From: Erythrobacter litoralis HTCC2594
Lineage (GTDB): Bacteria; Pseudomonadota; Alphaproteobacteria; Sphingomonadales; Sphingomonadaceae
NCBI RefSeq assembly: GCF_000013005.1
Contig: NC_007722.1
Location: 439,501-503,500, forward strand
Length of the DNA: 64,000 nt
Reading direction: 5' to 3'
Shown: piece by piece, positions 9,063 through 17,879 of the stretch
Numbering within the stretch: the stretch's first letter is position 1
Layout: the number at the start of each line of letters is the position of its first letter
Program-made: the position numbers and the translations under genes
The notes under the pieces: model-generated
The model's database searches: none
The model's input: only the letters and a program-made list of their open reading frames with translations
Told to the model about the DNA's origin: nothing

Positions 9063-9108
9063 TTGACTATGTCCCTCTTTGTTCTATCCTTGTTCTCAAA
9101 TAAGGGAG
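9063..9108 (+). promoter_or_regulatory. Promoter with embedded LexA-type box and RBS
   Basis: TTGACT at 9063-9068 and TATCCT at 9085-9090 are 16 bases apart, a plausible sigma-70 promoter. A perfect GTTC-N7-GTTC repeat at 9081-9095 covers the -10 element, where a bound LexA-type repressor would block RNA polymerase. A purine-rich AAGGGAGA at about 9101-9108 sits 7 bases before the ATG of the regulator gene. The promoter is inferred by eye. Confidence 0.5.
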
Positions 9109-9115
9109 AATCGGA

Positions 9116-10096
9116 ATGCAAGCAGCCCCCTTCGACTACGCGCCTGTCAACGATGCCGCAGGCTCGCCAACAGCGGTTTCAATCTTCGCCGATCGACCGC
9201 ATGTACGCGCGACTATCGCTGACGACGTGGCCGGGGCGGGTTTTCGCATCATGCGCGAAGCGGGTTTGGCAGACGTGCTTGACGGGCATCCGGTTACACT
9301 GGGCGAGATCGTCTTGCTCGATTGTCCTGCGGTCGATGCCGGTGTGCTCGCAGCGCTGTCGCGGCTCGACATGCGGGTGGCGCGCTCGGGTGCGCGGCTG
9401 GTCGTTTCGACAACGATCGAGGCGCTGGAGGACGTGTTTGCCTGCCTCGACCAGTCGCAGGCGCGGATCCTCGTGGCGCCGACTAGGGGTGAGCGCGTAG
9501 TTGCCTTGGGGCAGGAGTTAACGATGATCGCGCGGGTGCGCGTTCGTGAATCCTCGGGGGAAGACCATATTTCGCTGCTCCGGCTGGCCGAGCAGGTATC
9601 CGAAATTGCGCGCAAGCTGGATTCGCTCGCTCCGTCCAATGACGATGGCGGTGGCAGCGCCTTTCGGTTTGAGACACCGAAGCCGGCCTATTCCGGGCCT
9701 GAAGAGGCTGATTCGAGCGGTCGGCTGGGCCGCGCCGCCCGCCCGCCGCTGCCCGATCCGCGGCTTGTCCGGCAGATCATTCGCCAACGCCAGATGCGCG
9801 CGCGCTTTTTCGATGGGGAGCTGTTTGCGGACCCGGCGTGGGATATCCTGCTCGACCTGACCGCCGCACGGGCCGAGCATGAGCGGGTCTCTGTTACCTC
9901 GTTGTGCATCGCCAGCGGCGTCCCGCCGACCACCGCGCTACGCTGGATCAGCCAGATGACCGAAGCGGGCCTGCTCGAGCGCGTGGAAGACGAGCAGGAC
10001 AAGCGCCGCGCCTTCATCGCGCTGAGCGACAATGCCGCCGATGCCATGGCGCGCTATTTTGCAGAAGTGGGTAAGGACGCCGGACGGTTGGTCTGA
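9116..10096 (+). CDS. MarR-like winged-helix regulator with long N-terminal domain
   Basis: 326 residues in two parts. Residues 1-150 have alternating strands and helices (VSIFADRP, EIVLLDCPAVDAG, ARLVVSTTIEALEDVFACL, ARILVAPTRGERVVALG) resembling a receiver-like or Rossmann-like fold without an obvious phosphoacceptor arrangement. A low-complexity linker covers about 175-215. Residues 240-320 form a winged helix: WDILLDLTAAR, SVTSLCIASGVPPTTALRWI as the recognition region, and a wing with DEQDKRRAFIALS. It is likely a DNA-binding regulator; ligand and targets are unknown. It has its own promoter with a LexA-like box, so SOS control is possible. Confidence 0.75.
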   Translation: MQAAPFDYAPVNDAAGSPTAVSIFADRPHVRATIADDVAGAGFRIMREAGLADVLDGHPVTLGEIVLLDCPAVDAGVLAALSRLDMRVARSGARLVVSTTIEALEDVFACLDQSQARILVAPTRGERVVALGQELTMIARVRVRESSGEDHISLLRLAEQVSEIARKLDSLAPSNDDGGGSAFRFETPKPAYSGPEEADSSGRLGRAARPPLPDPRLVRQIIRQRQMRARFFDGELFADPAWDILLDLTAARAEHERVSVTSLCIASGVPPTTALRWISQMTEAGLLERVEDEQDKRRAFIALSDNAADAMARYFAEVGKDAGRLV

Positions 10097-10112
10097 AACC
10101 GCGCGACCGAAC

Positions 10113-10886
10113 TCAAGCGCGTGTGAGCACGACGACGAGGCCCTCGAACTCGGTAGGGTCCTGAGGCAATTCGCGGCGCAAGGCGTCGGCGCGCGATCGG
10201 TCGAGAATTGCGGCATCTATGCCCGCGTCATGCAGGACCACATCTGCAACGCCAAGCAGGCGCGCTTGCTTGAGTGTGAGGTCTTCGGGATCGTTGCTGG
10301 CCAGTGCGATGGTTTCGGCCCGGATGGCGTCCGGCGCGGCGTTGCCATCGAGCCATGCCTCCACCCGATCCGCTGCGGCGCTCTCGAACGGGTCGAGAAT
10401 GCCGCCCTCGCTGAGCGCGGCGTCTACTGCGCGACGGCGCTGGTCGCCGGAAGGAAACCGGTCCCGCATCGCATCGCGCGATGCCGCCAGCTTGCTTGCA
10501 AGCGCACCAAGGCTTTGTGGCAGCAATCGCTCAAGCCGCAAGCGCAAATGCTTGGCGAGCCCGGCAGAAGCGCCGGACGTCGAAACCGCGACCAGCACCG
10601 GCTCGCGATCCAGGATGCTGGGCGTGGTGAAATCGCAAAGCGCGGGCATATCGGCAACATTCACCAGCAGGCCTTTTGCCTTGAGCCGCCGGTGCACTGC
10701 CCTGGCTTCCCGCTCATCCTCCAGTGCTACGAAAGCGAGATGCGCGTGATGAGCCTCGGCTTCGCTGCAAGGAATTCCGCCCGCGCGTTCGACGAGCCGG
10801 GTCTTGGCTTCGCCCATCTCGCCTTCACCGACCACCACGACGCGTTTGCCGCGTACCCGGTGGAAGAGAGGCAGCGAGCCGATCAT
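10113..10886 (-). CDS. cysG: Siroheme synthase N-terminal domain protein (precorrin-2 dehydrogenase-like)
   Basis: 257 residues from the ATG giving MIGSLPLF. The N-terminal Rossmann segment RVVVVGEGEMGEAK binds NAD and matches the CysG/Met8 first domain, followed by LVNVADMPALCDFTTP, the strongly conserved substrate-side segment of precorrin-2 dehydrogenases. The later residues resemble the dimerisation region (SLGALASKLAASRD). The uroporphyrinogen-III methyltransferase half of full CysG is absent, as in stand-alone Met8-type enzymes. The start follows the lysA stop by 7 bases, so it is probably the last gene of the argH-lysA operon. It would feed siroheme for sulfite or nitrite reductase. 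Confidence 0.8.
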   Translation of the reverse strand: MIGSLPLFHRVRGKRVVVVGEGEMGEAKTRLVERAGGIPCSEAEAHHAHLAFVALEDEREARAVHRRLKAKGLLVNVADMPALCDFTTPSILDREPVLVAVSTSGASAGLAKHLRLRLERLLPQSLGALASKLAASRDAMRDRFPSGDQRRRAVDAALSEGGILDPFESAAADRVEAWLDGNAAPDAIRAETIALASNDPEDLTLKQARLLGVADVVLHDAGIDAAILDRSRADALRRELPQDPTEFEGLVVVLTRA

Positions 10887-10893
10887 GGCCGGA

Positions 10894-12156
10894 TCAGGCC
10901 AGCCATTCGGGCACGCGCTCGGCATCCATGATCGCGCCCGCATCGATCCGGTCGGCGACGACAGCGAACTGGTCCCCGTCGACCAGCACCTCTGCGACGA
11001 AACCGCGCGAGTTGTAGCTGCTCGCCATGGTCGCGCCATAGGCCCCGGCGGTGCGGAACACGGCGAGGTCGCCCGACTGCAAAGCGTCGCACTTGCGGTC
11101 GCGCGCGAACGTATCGCCCGTCTCGCAGATCGGGCCGACGATATTCGCGGTCATGTGTTCGCCGCTCGGTTCGACTGCGTCGAAATCGTGCCACGCGCCA
11201 TAGAGCGCAGGTCGGGCCAGGTCGTTCATTGCAGCATCGACGATCACGAAGGGCGGCCCGTTGCCGCCGCGCTTCACACGGATCACCCGCGTCAGAAGGA
11301 TACCGGCATTGCCTGCGATCACGCGGCCCGGCTCGAACGTCAGGTGCACGCGCCAGTCCCGCGTGACCCGCGCCACCATCGCGCCATAGTCGGCGGGCGA
11401 GGGGAATTCCTCGCCTGCCTTGTAGGGGACGCCCAGGCCGCCGCCGAGATCGACATGCGTGATGAGGTGCCCCGCTTCGCGCAAATCGGCGACGAGCTTT
11501 CCGACTTTCCCGAATGCGGTCTCCAGAGGCTCGAGGTCGCCCAGCTGGCTACCGATGTGAACCGCAATGCCGCGCAGGTGCAGCCCGTCGAGCTGCACCA
11601 ATTCCGCGAACACCTCACGGGCATGGACCAGCGGGATGCCGAACTTGTTCTCCGCCTTGCCGGTCGAAATCTTCTCGTGGGTCTTGGCGTCGACGTCGGG
11701 ATTGATGCGCAGGCAGGCCGGTGCCAGTTCCCCCCGCGCGGCTGCAAGCTCTGCCAGTTCGCGGCCTTCTTCGCGCGACTCGATGTTGAATTGTCCGATG
11801 CCTTCATCGAGGCCGAGCATCAGCTCCGCGCGGGTCTTGCCGACGCCCGAAAACACGATCTTGGCCGGTGCCATTCCCGCCGCCAGGGCGCGCCGTAGTT
11901 CGCCACCTGAGACGACATCGGCCCCGAAGCCCGCTTTCTGTAGCACCTTGAGAACGGCTAGGTTGGGATTGGACTTGACCGCGAAGGCGATCAGCTTGTC
12001 CGGAACCTCGGCCAGCCCCTCAGTGAAAACACGCGCATGGCGCTCGAGCGTAGCGCGCGAATAGACGTAGACCGGCGTACCGACCTCCTCCGCAATCTGC
12101 GGAAGCGGCACGTCCTCGGCATGCAAGACGCCGCTATTGAGGGAAAAATGGTCCAT
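10894..12156 (-). CDS. lysA: Diaminopimelate decarboxylase
   Basis: A 420-residue PLP enzyme that makes L-lysine from meso-diaminopimelate. The Schiff-base lysine is K61 in FAVKSNPN, the glycine-rich phosphate-binding stretch is DLGGGLGVPY, and the catalytic CETGD motif begins at C344, followed by the C-terminal GAYGATMASSYNSR segment. All expected residues are present and the length is typical. It lies 18 bases after the LptM-like lipoprotein gene and just before the siroheme-synthase-like gene, in an argH-led operon. Confidence 0.97.
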   Translation of the reverse strand: MDHFSLNSGVLHAEDVPLPQIAEEVGTPVYVYSRATLERHARVFTEGLAEVPDKLIAFAVKSNPNLAVLKVLQKAGFGADVVSGGELRRALAAGMAPAKIVFSGVGKTRAELMLGLDEGIGQFNIESREEGRELAELAAARGELAPACLRINPDVDAKTHEKISTGKAENKFGIPLVHAREVFAELVQLDGLHLRGIAVHIGSQLGDLEPLETAFGKVGKLVADLREAGHLITHVDLGGGLGVPYKAGEEFPSPADYGAMVARVTRDWRVHLTFEPGRVIAGNAGILLTRVIRVKRGGNGPPFVIVDAAMNDLARPALYGAWHDFDAVEPSGEHMTANIVGPICETGDTFARDRKCDALQSGDLAVFRTAGAYGATMASSYNSRGFVAEVLVDGDQFAVVADRIDAGAIMDAERVPEWLA

Positions 12157-12174
12157 TGGGCGATCGGTCAGGCG

Positions 12175-12423
12175 TTATTCGGGTGGCAGGTCGAAGGGAT
12201 CGTCTTCGCGAGTCTCTGAACGACGGCGCAGTTCGACGCTGCGTTCGGGTTCGGCCAGCGTATCGCGCTCGAGCAATTCCTCCGCCGTCAATTGGCGTTC
12301 GCTGCCATACGGCGCAGGCGGCAGCTCGGCTCCCGCGACCGGCTTGAGGTCGGCCTGCTGCCCGCACGCGGCGAGTGCTACAAGCGCAAGCAGTACAATG
12401 CTGTGGCGGGTGTGACGCATCAT
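12175..12423 (-). CDS. Small lipoprotein, LptM (YifL)-like
   Basis: 82 residues with a lipoprotein signal peptide ending LVALAAC and mature start C20-G-Q-Q followed by DLKP, which fits the CGxxGxLxxP pattern of the LptM/YifL family. LptM helps assemble the LPS translocon LptD/LptE in the outer membrane. The rest is acidic and charged ([24 protein letters not shown]). Two consecutive ATG codons are possible; the first overlaps the argH stop (ATGA-type coupling) and GGAGGA directly precedes it, so the second ATG has better spacing. Position between argH and lysA parallels the usual placement of this family next to lysine-pathway genes. Confidence 0.75.
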   Translation of the reverse strand: MMRHTRHSIVLLALVALAACGQQADLKPVAGAELPPAPYGSERQLTAEELLERDTLAEPERSVELRRRSETREDDPFDLPPE

Positions 12424-13832
12424 TCCTCCATCCCCAGCGCCCGGCGCGCTGCGGCGACTTGTTCGCGTACCCGATCGGGCGCGGTCCCGCCATAGGAAGC
12501 GCGCGCCGCGACCGAGGCATCGAGCGTCAGGACCGCGCGCACGCGCTCGTCGAGCCGCGCGTCGATGCCCTTGAGATCGTCGAGCGAGAGGTCCTCCAGC
12601 GTGCATTCTTTTCTGTCCGCAAGCTTCACCGCTGCGCCGGTAATATGATGCGCCTCGCGGAAGGGAATATCGGCCTCGCGCACCAGCCAGTCGGCGAGAT
12701 CGGTCGCGGTGGCATGACCGAGCCCCGCTGCATGGCGCATGCGCTCGGCGTTGAAGTCGGCGCCTGCGATCATGCCTTCCATTGCTGCCAGGCACAGGTC
12801 GAGTAGCCCGGCCGCTTCGAAAACCGGCGGCTTGTCGTCCTGCATGTCCTTCGAATAGGCCAGCGGCAGGCCTTTCATTGTCACGATCAGCGCTGTCGTA
12901 GCGCCGACGATCCGCCCGGCATGGCCGCGCACCAGCTCGGCGGCGTCCGGGTTCTTCTTCTGCGGCATGATCGAGCTGCCGGTGGAGAGGCTGTCGGGCA
13001 GCCGCACGAAGCCGAATGGCTGGCTCGCCCACAGGATCAATTCCTCCGCGAGGCGTGACAGATGCAGAGCGCACTGGCTTGCCGCCTGCAGGTAATCGAG
13101 CGCGAAATCGCGATCGGAGACGGTGTCGAGGCTGTTGGCGGTGGGCCGCGCGAAACCGAGTGCATCGGCAGTCATGGTGCGATCGAGATCGAAACCGGTC
13201 CCTGCCAGCGCCGCTGCGCCGAGCGGGCATTCATCGGCGCGCGCAAGGTTGTCGCCGAACCGCGAAGCGTCGCGGCGCAGCATCTCATAATAGGCCAATA
13301 GATGATGGCCGAGCGTCACCGGCTGCGCGGTCTGAAGATGGGTAAAGCCCGGCATGACGCTGTCGGCATGCTCGCCGGCACGGACAACAAGCGCGCGTTG
13401 CAGCGCTGCGATGCCATCGAGCGCACAGTTCGTCGCTTCGCGCACCCACAGCTTGAAATCGGTCGCGACCTGGTCGTTGCGGCTGCGCGCGGTGTGCAGC
13501 CGCCCGGCGACCGGGCCGATCAGCTCGGTCAGCCGCGCCTCGACGGTCATGTGAATGTCCTCGAGGTCCCAGTCCTCGGGCACGCCATCGCGCTCATACT
13601 CCGCCGCGACCTGCTGCAGGCCATCGTCGATCGCCTTCGCATCCTCGGCGCTGACGATCCCCTGCTTCGCCAGCATCGCCACATGCGCGCGGCTGCCGGC
13701 GATATCCTGCCGCCACAGCGCCTTGTCGAACGGGATAGAAGCGTTGATTTCGCGCATGATCGCACTAGGTCCTTCAGCGAACCTGCCGCCCCACATCTGG
13801 TTGGAGCCTTTCGTGTCCCGAGTGTCGCTCAC
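12420..13832 (-). CDS. argH: Argininosuccinate lyase
   Basis: 470 residues if started at the GTG at 13832, or 458 from the ATG at 13796 that gives [11 protein letters not shown]. Most homologues carry a few residues before MWGGRF, so I prefer the GTG. The enzyme splits argininosuccinate into arginine and fumarate. Visible features are [13 protein letters not shown] near the active site, [16 protein letters not shown] and the fumarase/lyase signature [12 protein letters not shown]. It is the first gene of argH, LptM-like, lysA, cysG N-domain. With the GTG start its 5' end overlaps the divergent thioredoxin-like gene by 20 bases. Confidence 0.95.
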   Translation of the reverse strand: MSDTRDTKGSNQMWGGRFAEGPSAIMREINASIPFDKALWRQDIAGSRAHVAMLAKQGIVSAEDAKAIDDGLQQVAAEYERDGVPEDWDLEDIHMTVEARLTELIGPVAGRLHTARSRNDQVATDFKLWVREATNCALDGIAALQRALVVRAGEHADSVMPGFTHLQTAQPVTLGHHLLAYYEMLRRDASRFGDNLARADECPLGAAALAGTGFDLDRTMTADALGFARPTANSLDTVSDRDFALDYLQAASQCALHLSRLAEELILWASQPFGFVRLPDSLSTGSSIMPQKKNPDAAELVRGHAGRIVGATTALIVTMKGLPLAYSKDMQDDKPPVFEAAGLLDLCLAAMEGMIAGADFNAERMRHAAGLGHATATDLADWLVREADIPFREAHHITGAAVKLADRKECTLEDLSLDDLKGIDARLDERVRAVLTLDASVAARASYGGTAPDRVREQVAAARRALGMEE

Positions 13833-14376
13833 GCTTGCAATCGTCCTTCTTGCGCTCGCCGGGTGCGATAGGGCCGCGCCCGACCCCGCGCAAGGCGAGG
13901 GCGCATTGGGGGCGGAGAAGGCCAGCTTGGCCGGCGAAGTCGATCGCAGTCGCGCGGGCGAACTGATGCCGGCAGAGACGGTCCGTCTGCCCGATGGCAC
14001 GCAGCTCAATCTCGGCGCGCTGCAGGGCCAGCCGGTACTGCTCAACCTGTGGGCAACGTGGTGTGCGCCGTGCAAGAAGGAGATGCCGCTGCTCGATGAA
14101 TTGGCTCTGGAGCGCGACGGTGAGCTGCGGGTCCTGACCGTCAGCCAGGATTTACAAGGTGCAGAGAAAGTCTTGCCCTATTTCGAACAAGCGGGTTTCC
14201 AAGCGCTCGAGCCGTGGCTCGACCCGCACAATGGGCTGGGCCAGCACTACGACGCGGGGCTGCCGATGACGGTGCTCTATGACGCGAATGGGCAAGAGGT
14301 GTGGCGCATCGCGGGAGATTACGACTGGTCGAGTGCCGAGGCGGCTGGATTGATTGATGAGGGTATAGGTACATAA
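13813..14376 (+). CDS. TlpA-family thiol:disulfide oxidoreductase, lipoprotein
   Basis: 187 residues from GTG 13813; GTG 13822 is an alternative. A lipoprotein signal ends LALAGC (C18), so the protein is anchored in a membrane facing the periplasm. The thioredoxin-like fold begins near residue 55, with the redox pair in [14 protein letters not shown] (C84, C87) and a cis-proline region GLPMTVLYD. TlpA/ResA proteins reduce periplasmic disulfides, often for cytochrome c or copper-site maturation. No cytochrome genes are adjacent, so the client is unknown. It is divergent from argH with overlapping or nearly touching starts, so the promoters must lie inside each other's coding sequence. Confidence 0.88.
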   Translation: MSRVSLTLAIVLLALAGCDRAAPDPAQGEGALGAEKASLAGEVDRSRAGELMPAETVRLPDGTQLNLGALQGQPVLLNLWATWCAPCKKEMPLLDELALERDGELRVLTVSQDLQGAEKVLPYFEQAGFQALEPWLDPHNGLGQHYDAGLPMTVLYDANGQEVWRIAGDYDWSSAEAAGLIDEGIGT

Positions 14377-14475
14377 TTGTACGATGAGAAAGCACCTAGA
14401 TTTCGTAGGTAACTCGCGAGGCGATCAATTGCTGGAATTTTTCCTGACACAGCCAGCGTAGTGTATATTTGGCAC

Positions 14476-15372
14476 ATGCACTGGAAAATGAAGCGCAGTA
14501 TTCAGTTCATCATGGCGCACCTGCCATTTGGCGAGCACTTGAATCACATCGCCCAAAAGGCGGCAGGCTCCTTCTCGCCAGAGGCGCAGTTGTGGTCACT
14601 GGTCGCGCAGGCGGGCTACCTTCGGGCGCTTGACGAGCGCCACCCGCTCGAGGGTGCTACGGTCGTCGAGATCGGCCCGGGTTGGCAGGGCCTTGGAACC
14701 TTGCTGCTGCATTTGTTCGGCGCGGCAAAGATCATCGCTTTCGATCATCAACCGCACTTCCGCCGCCGACTGTTCGACAGCCTTGTTGAAACCGCTGAGG
14801 CCAGTATAGAAGCGCTCTCCAATGCGTCCGGCATCGATCGTGCCGCGTTGGCCCGCCGCCTTGGCGACTTCCCCGATCTGGACTACCGCGCCCCCGGCGA
14901 TGCCGCAGTTACCGGACTGCCCGATGCCAGCATTGACCTCGTGTATTCCTATGGCGTTCTGGAACATATCGACCGGCCCGACCTTGAAGCTATCGCCCGA
15001 GAGACGGCACGTATCCTCAAGCCCACCGGACGCGCGGCCCACAACATCGGCTTGCACGATCACTTCGCCAGCGCGGGTCTTGGCAATGGAGTGAACTTCC
15101 TGCGCTACTCCAAGCGACGCTGGAACTTCTGGAACCGCAACGCCATCCTCAATCACAACCGGATGCGATTGCCCGACTATTTCGAACTCTTTGCGGACGC
15201 AGGCCTTTGTCCAGTTTGGAGCCAGCGGGAGTTGCGATCTGAAAATCTGGAAGCGCTGAGATCGCTTCGCATTCATTCCGACTTCCGACACTTCGGCGTG
15301 GAAGATCTGGCGGCCTCACACCTCTATATCGATCTGTCGAGCAATGGCGCGAACGAAACTAATTTGATCTGA
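14476..15372 (+). CDS. SAM-dependent methyltransferase, class I
   Basis: About 298 residues from ATG 14476; a GTG 15 bases upstream is also open. Motif I is VVEIGPGWQGLG near residue 67, motif II is an acidic-then-aromatic segment (IIAFDHQPHF), and DLVYSYGVLEHIDRP is the post-motif segment typical of methyltransferase 11 domains. The N-terminus (KMKRSIQFIMAHLPFG) resembles methyltransferases found with polysaccharide genes, but no such genes are adjacent. Codon use and local base composition look less GC-rich than the neighbours, and the gene stands alone, which would fit recent acquisition. Substrate unknown. Confidence 0.78.
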   Translation: MHWKMKRSIQFIMAHLPFGEHLNHIAQKAAGSFSPEAQLWSLVAQAGYLRALDERHPLEGATVVEIGPGWQGLGTLLLHLFGAAKIIAFDHQPHFRRRLFDSLVETAEASIEALSNASGIDRAALARRLGDFPDLDYRAPGDAAVTGLPDASIDLVYSYGVLEHIDRPDLEAIARETARILKPTGRAAHNIGLHDHFASAGLGNGVNFLRYSKRRWNFWNRNAILNHNRMRLPDYFELFADAGLCPVWSQRELRSENLEALRSLRIHSDFRHFGVEDLAASHLYIDLSSNGANETNLI

Positions 15373-15473
15373 GCAATATGGGCTTGGTGTAACCCCCGAG
15401 GCGCCAATACAGTCTTGCAGAGGCCGCCAATCACCAGATCATGTACCCCGGACATGATTGATTCCCCTGAAAC

Positions 15474-15549
15474 TGGTGGGCGATGACAGGCTCGAACTGC
15501 CGACCCTCTCGGTGTAAACGAGATGCTCTACCAACTGAGCTAATCGCCC
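15474..15549 (-). tRNA. tRNA-Val (anticodon TAC)
   Basis: A 76-base sequence that folds as a standard cloverleaf on the minus strand: acceptor stem GGGCGAT paired with ATCGCCC, D-arm with AGCTCAGTTGGTAGAGC, anticodon stem CTCGT/ACGAG-like with loop TTTACAC, and T-arm with GTTCGAGCC. The CCA end is encoded (15474-15476). The anticodon is at 15514-15516 (GTA on the plus strand). Confidence 0.97.
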
Positions 15550-15634
15550 TACTGCATCGCAGCAGAGCGCCCACATAGCGCGCGAGGGTTCAAAATCAAT
15601 TGCCAATCGTGCGGGCGGGGGTAGGGACACGGCC

Positions 15635-16612
15635 ATGACGAAGCGGCTCACTGTCCTCGCCACCGGCGGCACTATCGCAGGGATCGCGGGATCGGCGATC
15701 GCCAAGGACTACACCTCGGGCCAGATTTCGATTGAAGAATATCTTGAACAGGTCGGCGGGCTGGGCCTCGCGGCGGAACTGTCCGGCACGCAAATCGCCA
15801 ACATCGATTCGGCAGATATCGGCCCGGAGGTTTGGGGGCCCCTGCATGCGGCAATCGTCGATGCGCTGGCGGACGAAACGTGCGACGGGGTGATCGTGAC
15901 GCACGGCACCGACACGCTGGAAGAGACGGCGTTCCTGCTCGACCTCACGCTGCCTGCGACCAAGCCGGTCGTGCTGGTCGGCGCGATGCGGCCCGCCGAT
16001 GCGGTGGGTTACGACGGGCTCAGGAACTTTGCCAACGCCGTAAACGTCGCGGGCGACGACGATGCGGCGGGGCGCGGTGTGCTCGTGGTCATGGGCGACC
16101 GCGTGTTTGGCGCGCGCGACGTCCGCAAGATGCGCACCCGCGGCACCGATGCTTTTCGCGGCTTTCCGCGCGAGTCGGTCGGGCTGGTGAGCCCGTCCTC
16201 CCTCGAATGGTTCGGCGCGCCGTGGCGGCACGGGGACAAGGCGCATTTCGGCTGGTACGATGATCTGCCCGAGGTCGCGATTATCTACGCGCATGCAGGG
16301 CTGACGGCCGCACAGGCTGTGCGACAGATCGGCTCTGATATACGCGGCGTCGTGATCGCGGGTGTTGGCGAGGGCAATATGCCGGAGACGGTTCGGCAGA
16401 TTTTGGTCGCCAAATGCGCGCAGGGCCTTGCCGTCGTCCGCGCCAGTCGCGCCGATGAAGGGCTGGTCGACCGCGAGCCGGAAGACGATGCCAACGGTTT
16501 CGTTGCCGCGCGCGCGCTCAATCCGCAAAAGGCCCGGATCCTGCTGCAATTACTGCTCGCAGAGGGTGTGTCGGACCCTGCCGCGATCCAGCGTGCATTC
16601 GATGGAAGCTAG
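15635..16612 (+). CDS. Asparaginase
   Basis: 325 residues of the bacterial L-asparaginase fold, which hydrolyses asparagine to aspartate and ammonia. The first threonine motif ATGGTIAGIAG is at residues 9-19 and the second, VTHGTDTLEET, at 88-98; both catalytic threonines and the D/K neighbours are present. The KMRTRGTDAF segment is present but the N-terminus has no signal peptide, so it is probably cytoplasmic. The start ATG is 85 bases beyond the 5' end of the divergent tRNA-Val. A dispersed palindrome follows it. Glutaminase side activity cannot be judged. Confidence 0.9.
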   Translation: MTKRLTVLATGGTIAGIAGSAIAKDYTSGQISIEEYLEQVGGLGLAAELSGTQIANIDSADIGPEVWGPLHAAIVDALADETCDGVIVTHGTDTLEETAFLLDLTLPATKPVVLVGAMRPADAVGYDGLRNFANAVNVAGDDDAAGRGVLVVMGDRVFGARDVRKMRTRGTDAFRGFPRESVGLVSPSSLEWFGAPWRHGDKAHFGWYDDLPEVAIIYAHAGLTAAQAVRQIGSDIRGVVIAGVGEGNMPETVRQILVAKCAQGLAVVRASRADEGLVDREPEDDANGFVAARALNPQKARILLQLLLAEGVSDPAAIQRAFDGS

Positions 16613-16628
16613 GCGAAACACCCCCAAA

Positions 16629-16718
16629 CGTTCGCCCTCAGCCTGTCGAAGGGCTGTCCTTCTTCTGCACGGCATCTCCAAAAGAAGTGCAGTGCTTCGA
16701 CAGGCTCAGCACGAACGG
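16629..16718. repeat. Dispersed palindromic repeat, copy A
   Basis: A 90-base element bounded by CGTTCG and CGAACGG, between asparaginase and the convergent oxidoreductase. The two arms are inverted copies of a unit with a core like CAGCCTGTCGAAG. The left unit is closed by GCCCT/AGGGC and the right unit by GTGCT/AGCAC. Further complementary blocks (CTTCTTCTGCAC and AAGAAGTGCAG) let the arms pair with one another into a long hairpin. Confidence 0.85.
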
Positions 16719-16741
16719 GTCGTGAGGCAGAGTTGCTCGGC

Positions 16742-17854
16742 TCAACTCCAGGGCGTGACGAGGTATTTCTCGCCGGTTTTCATTGCGCGATAGTCCAGCA
16801 CCGCATCCTTGGTCAGCATCTCTTCCAGATTGACCTTGCGCTTGTAGCTGCTGGCGAAGGTGGTGGTGAGGTTGTCCAGCACGCGCTGGCGCATCCGCAT
16901 CATCGTTTCCATGCCCGCCTGCTGCAAGAACGGCGTCAGCAGCCAGCCCGACAGCGTCCAGCCGAAGCCGTAGCTCGGCGTCAGGATCGTCGGGCCCATA
17001 TCGAGCCGGCCATAGATGAACATGCGTTTTTGCTGGTTCGAGCCATAGCGCGAATATTCGGTCATCTTGCTGACCGCGACCTGTTCCATCGCCTTGAAGA
17101 CATTGTCGGTCGCCTTGCCGCCGCCGATCGGATCGAAACCGTAAAAGGCGTCGGTCGCATCGATCGCTTTGCGCAACTGGTCCATGAAATCGTCGTCGGA
17201 GGAATTGACGACATATTTCGCGCCGAGGCCCTTGAGCAAGTCGACATGTTCGGCTTTGCGGACGATGTTGACCAGCTCGAGCCCGTCTTCCTGGCAGATC
17301 TTGACCAACATCTGGCCGAGGTTGGAAGCGGCGGCGGTGTGGACCATCGCCTTGGCGCCATCCATCTTGGCATTTTCGGCAAAGCCCAGCGCGGTCATCG
17401 GGTTGACGAAGGCGCTCGCGCCATCTTCCGCCGAGTGATCGCCCAGCGGCAGGCACATGGCCGCATCGGCGAGGCAATACTGACTGTAGGCACTGCCCGG
17501 CACGCAGGCGACACGCTGGCCGTCCAGGGCCTTGGCCATGTCGCTGTCGCCCGTTGCGACGACCGTGCCTGCGCCTTCGTTGCCCGCCGGCAGCTTCTGT
17601 CCGTGGCGCGCCTTGGAGCCGGAATTGAACGGCTCGGGCATGTTCGCAACATATTTTCCGGCGGTGTATTCTGCATTCTCGAGGTCAGCCGCGCCCGTCA
17701 GGATCGCGAGGTCCGACGGGTTGATCGGCGCCGCCTCCATCTTGACCAGGACCTGGTTGCCCTTGGGCTCGGGCACCGTCACTTCCTCGATCTCGACCGT
17801 GAGCGTACCGTCCGCTTCCAGGGTGGTGAATAGCTGTTTGCCGGTGGTGCTCAT
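16742..17854 (-). CDS. Zinc-binding dehydrogenase / quinone oxidoreductase-like protein (MDR family)
   Basis: 370 residues from the ATG giving MSTTGKQL, preceded by GAGACGA. The N-terminal GroES-like domain (VLVKMEAAPINPSDLAIL) and the segment LPAGNEGAGTVVATG match medium-chain reductases; the nucleotide-binding domain has MVHTAAASNLGQMLVKI in place of the classical GAGGVG loop. The cysteine and histidine ligands of catalytic-zinc alcohol dehydrogenases are not seen, so it groups with zinc-independent quinone-reductase-like enzymes despite the common name. The C-terminal region (YGFGWTLSGWLLTPF, KRKVNLEEMLTKD) is longer than in simple quinone reductases. Substrate unknown. It follows truA on the same strand by 25 bases. 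Confidence 0.78.
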   Translation of the reverse strand: MSTTGKQLFTTLEADGTLTVEIEEVTVPEPKGNQVLVKMEAAPINPSDLAILTGAADLENAEYTAGKYVANMPEPFNSGSKARHGQKLPAGNEGAGTVVATGDSDMAKALDGQRVACVPGSAYSQYCLADAAMCLPLGDHSAEDGASAFVNPMTALGFAENAKMDGAKAMVHTAAASNLGQMLVKICQEDGLELVNIVRKAEHVDLLKGLGAKYVVNSSDDDFMDQLRKAIDATDAFYGFDPIGGGKATDNVFKAMEQVAVSKMTEYSRYGSNQQKRMFIYGRLDMGPTILTPSYGFGWTLSGWLLTPFLQQAGMETMMRMRQRVLDNLTTTFASSYKRKVNLEEMLTKDAVLDYRAMKTGEKYLVTPWS

Positions 17855-17879
17855 CGGGTCGTCTCCTCGGGTGTGTTTC

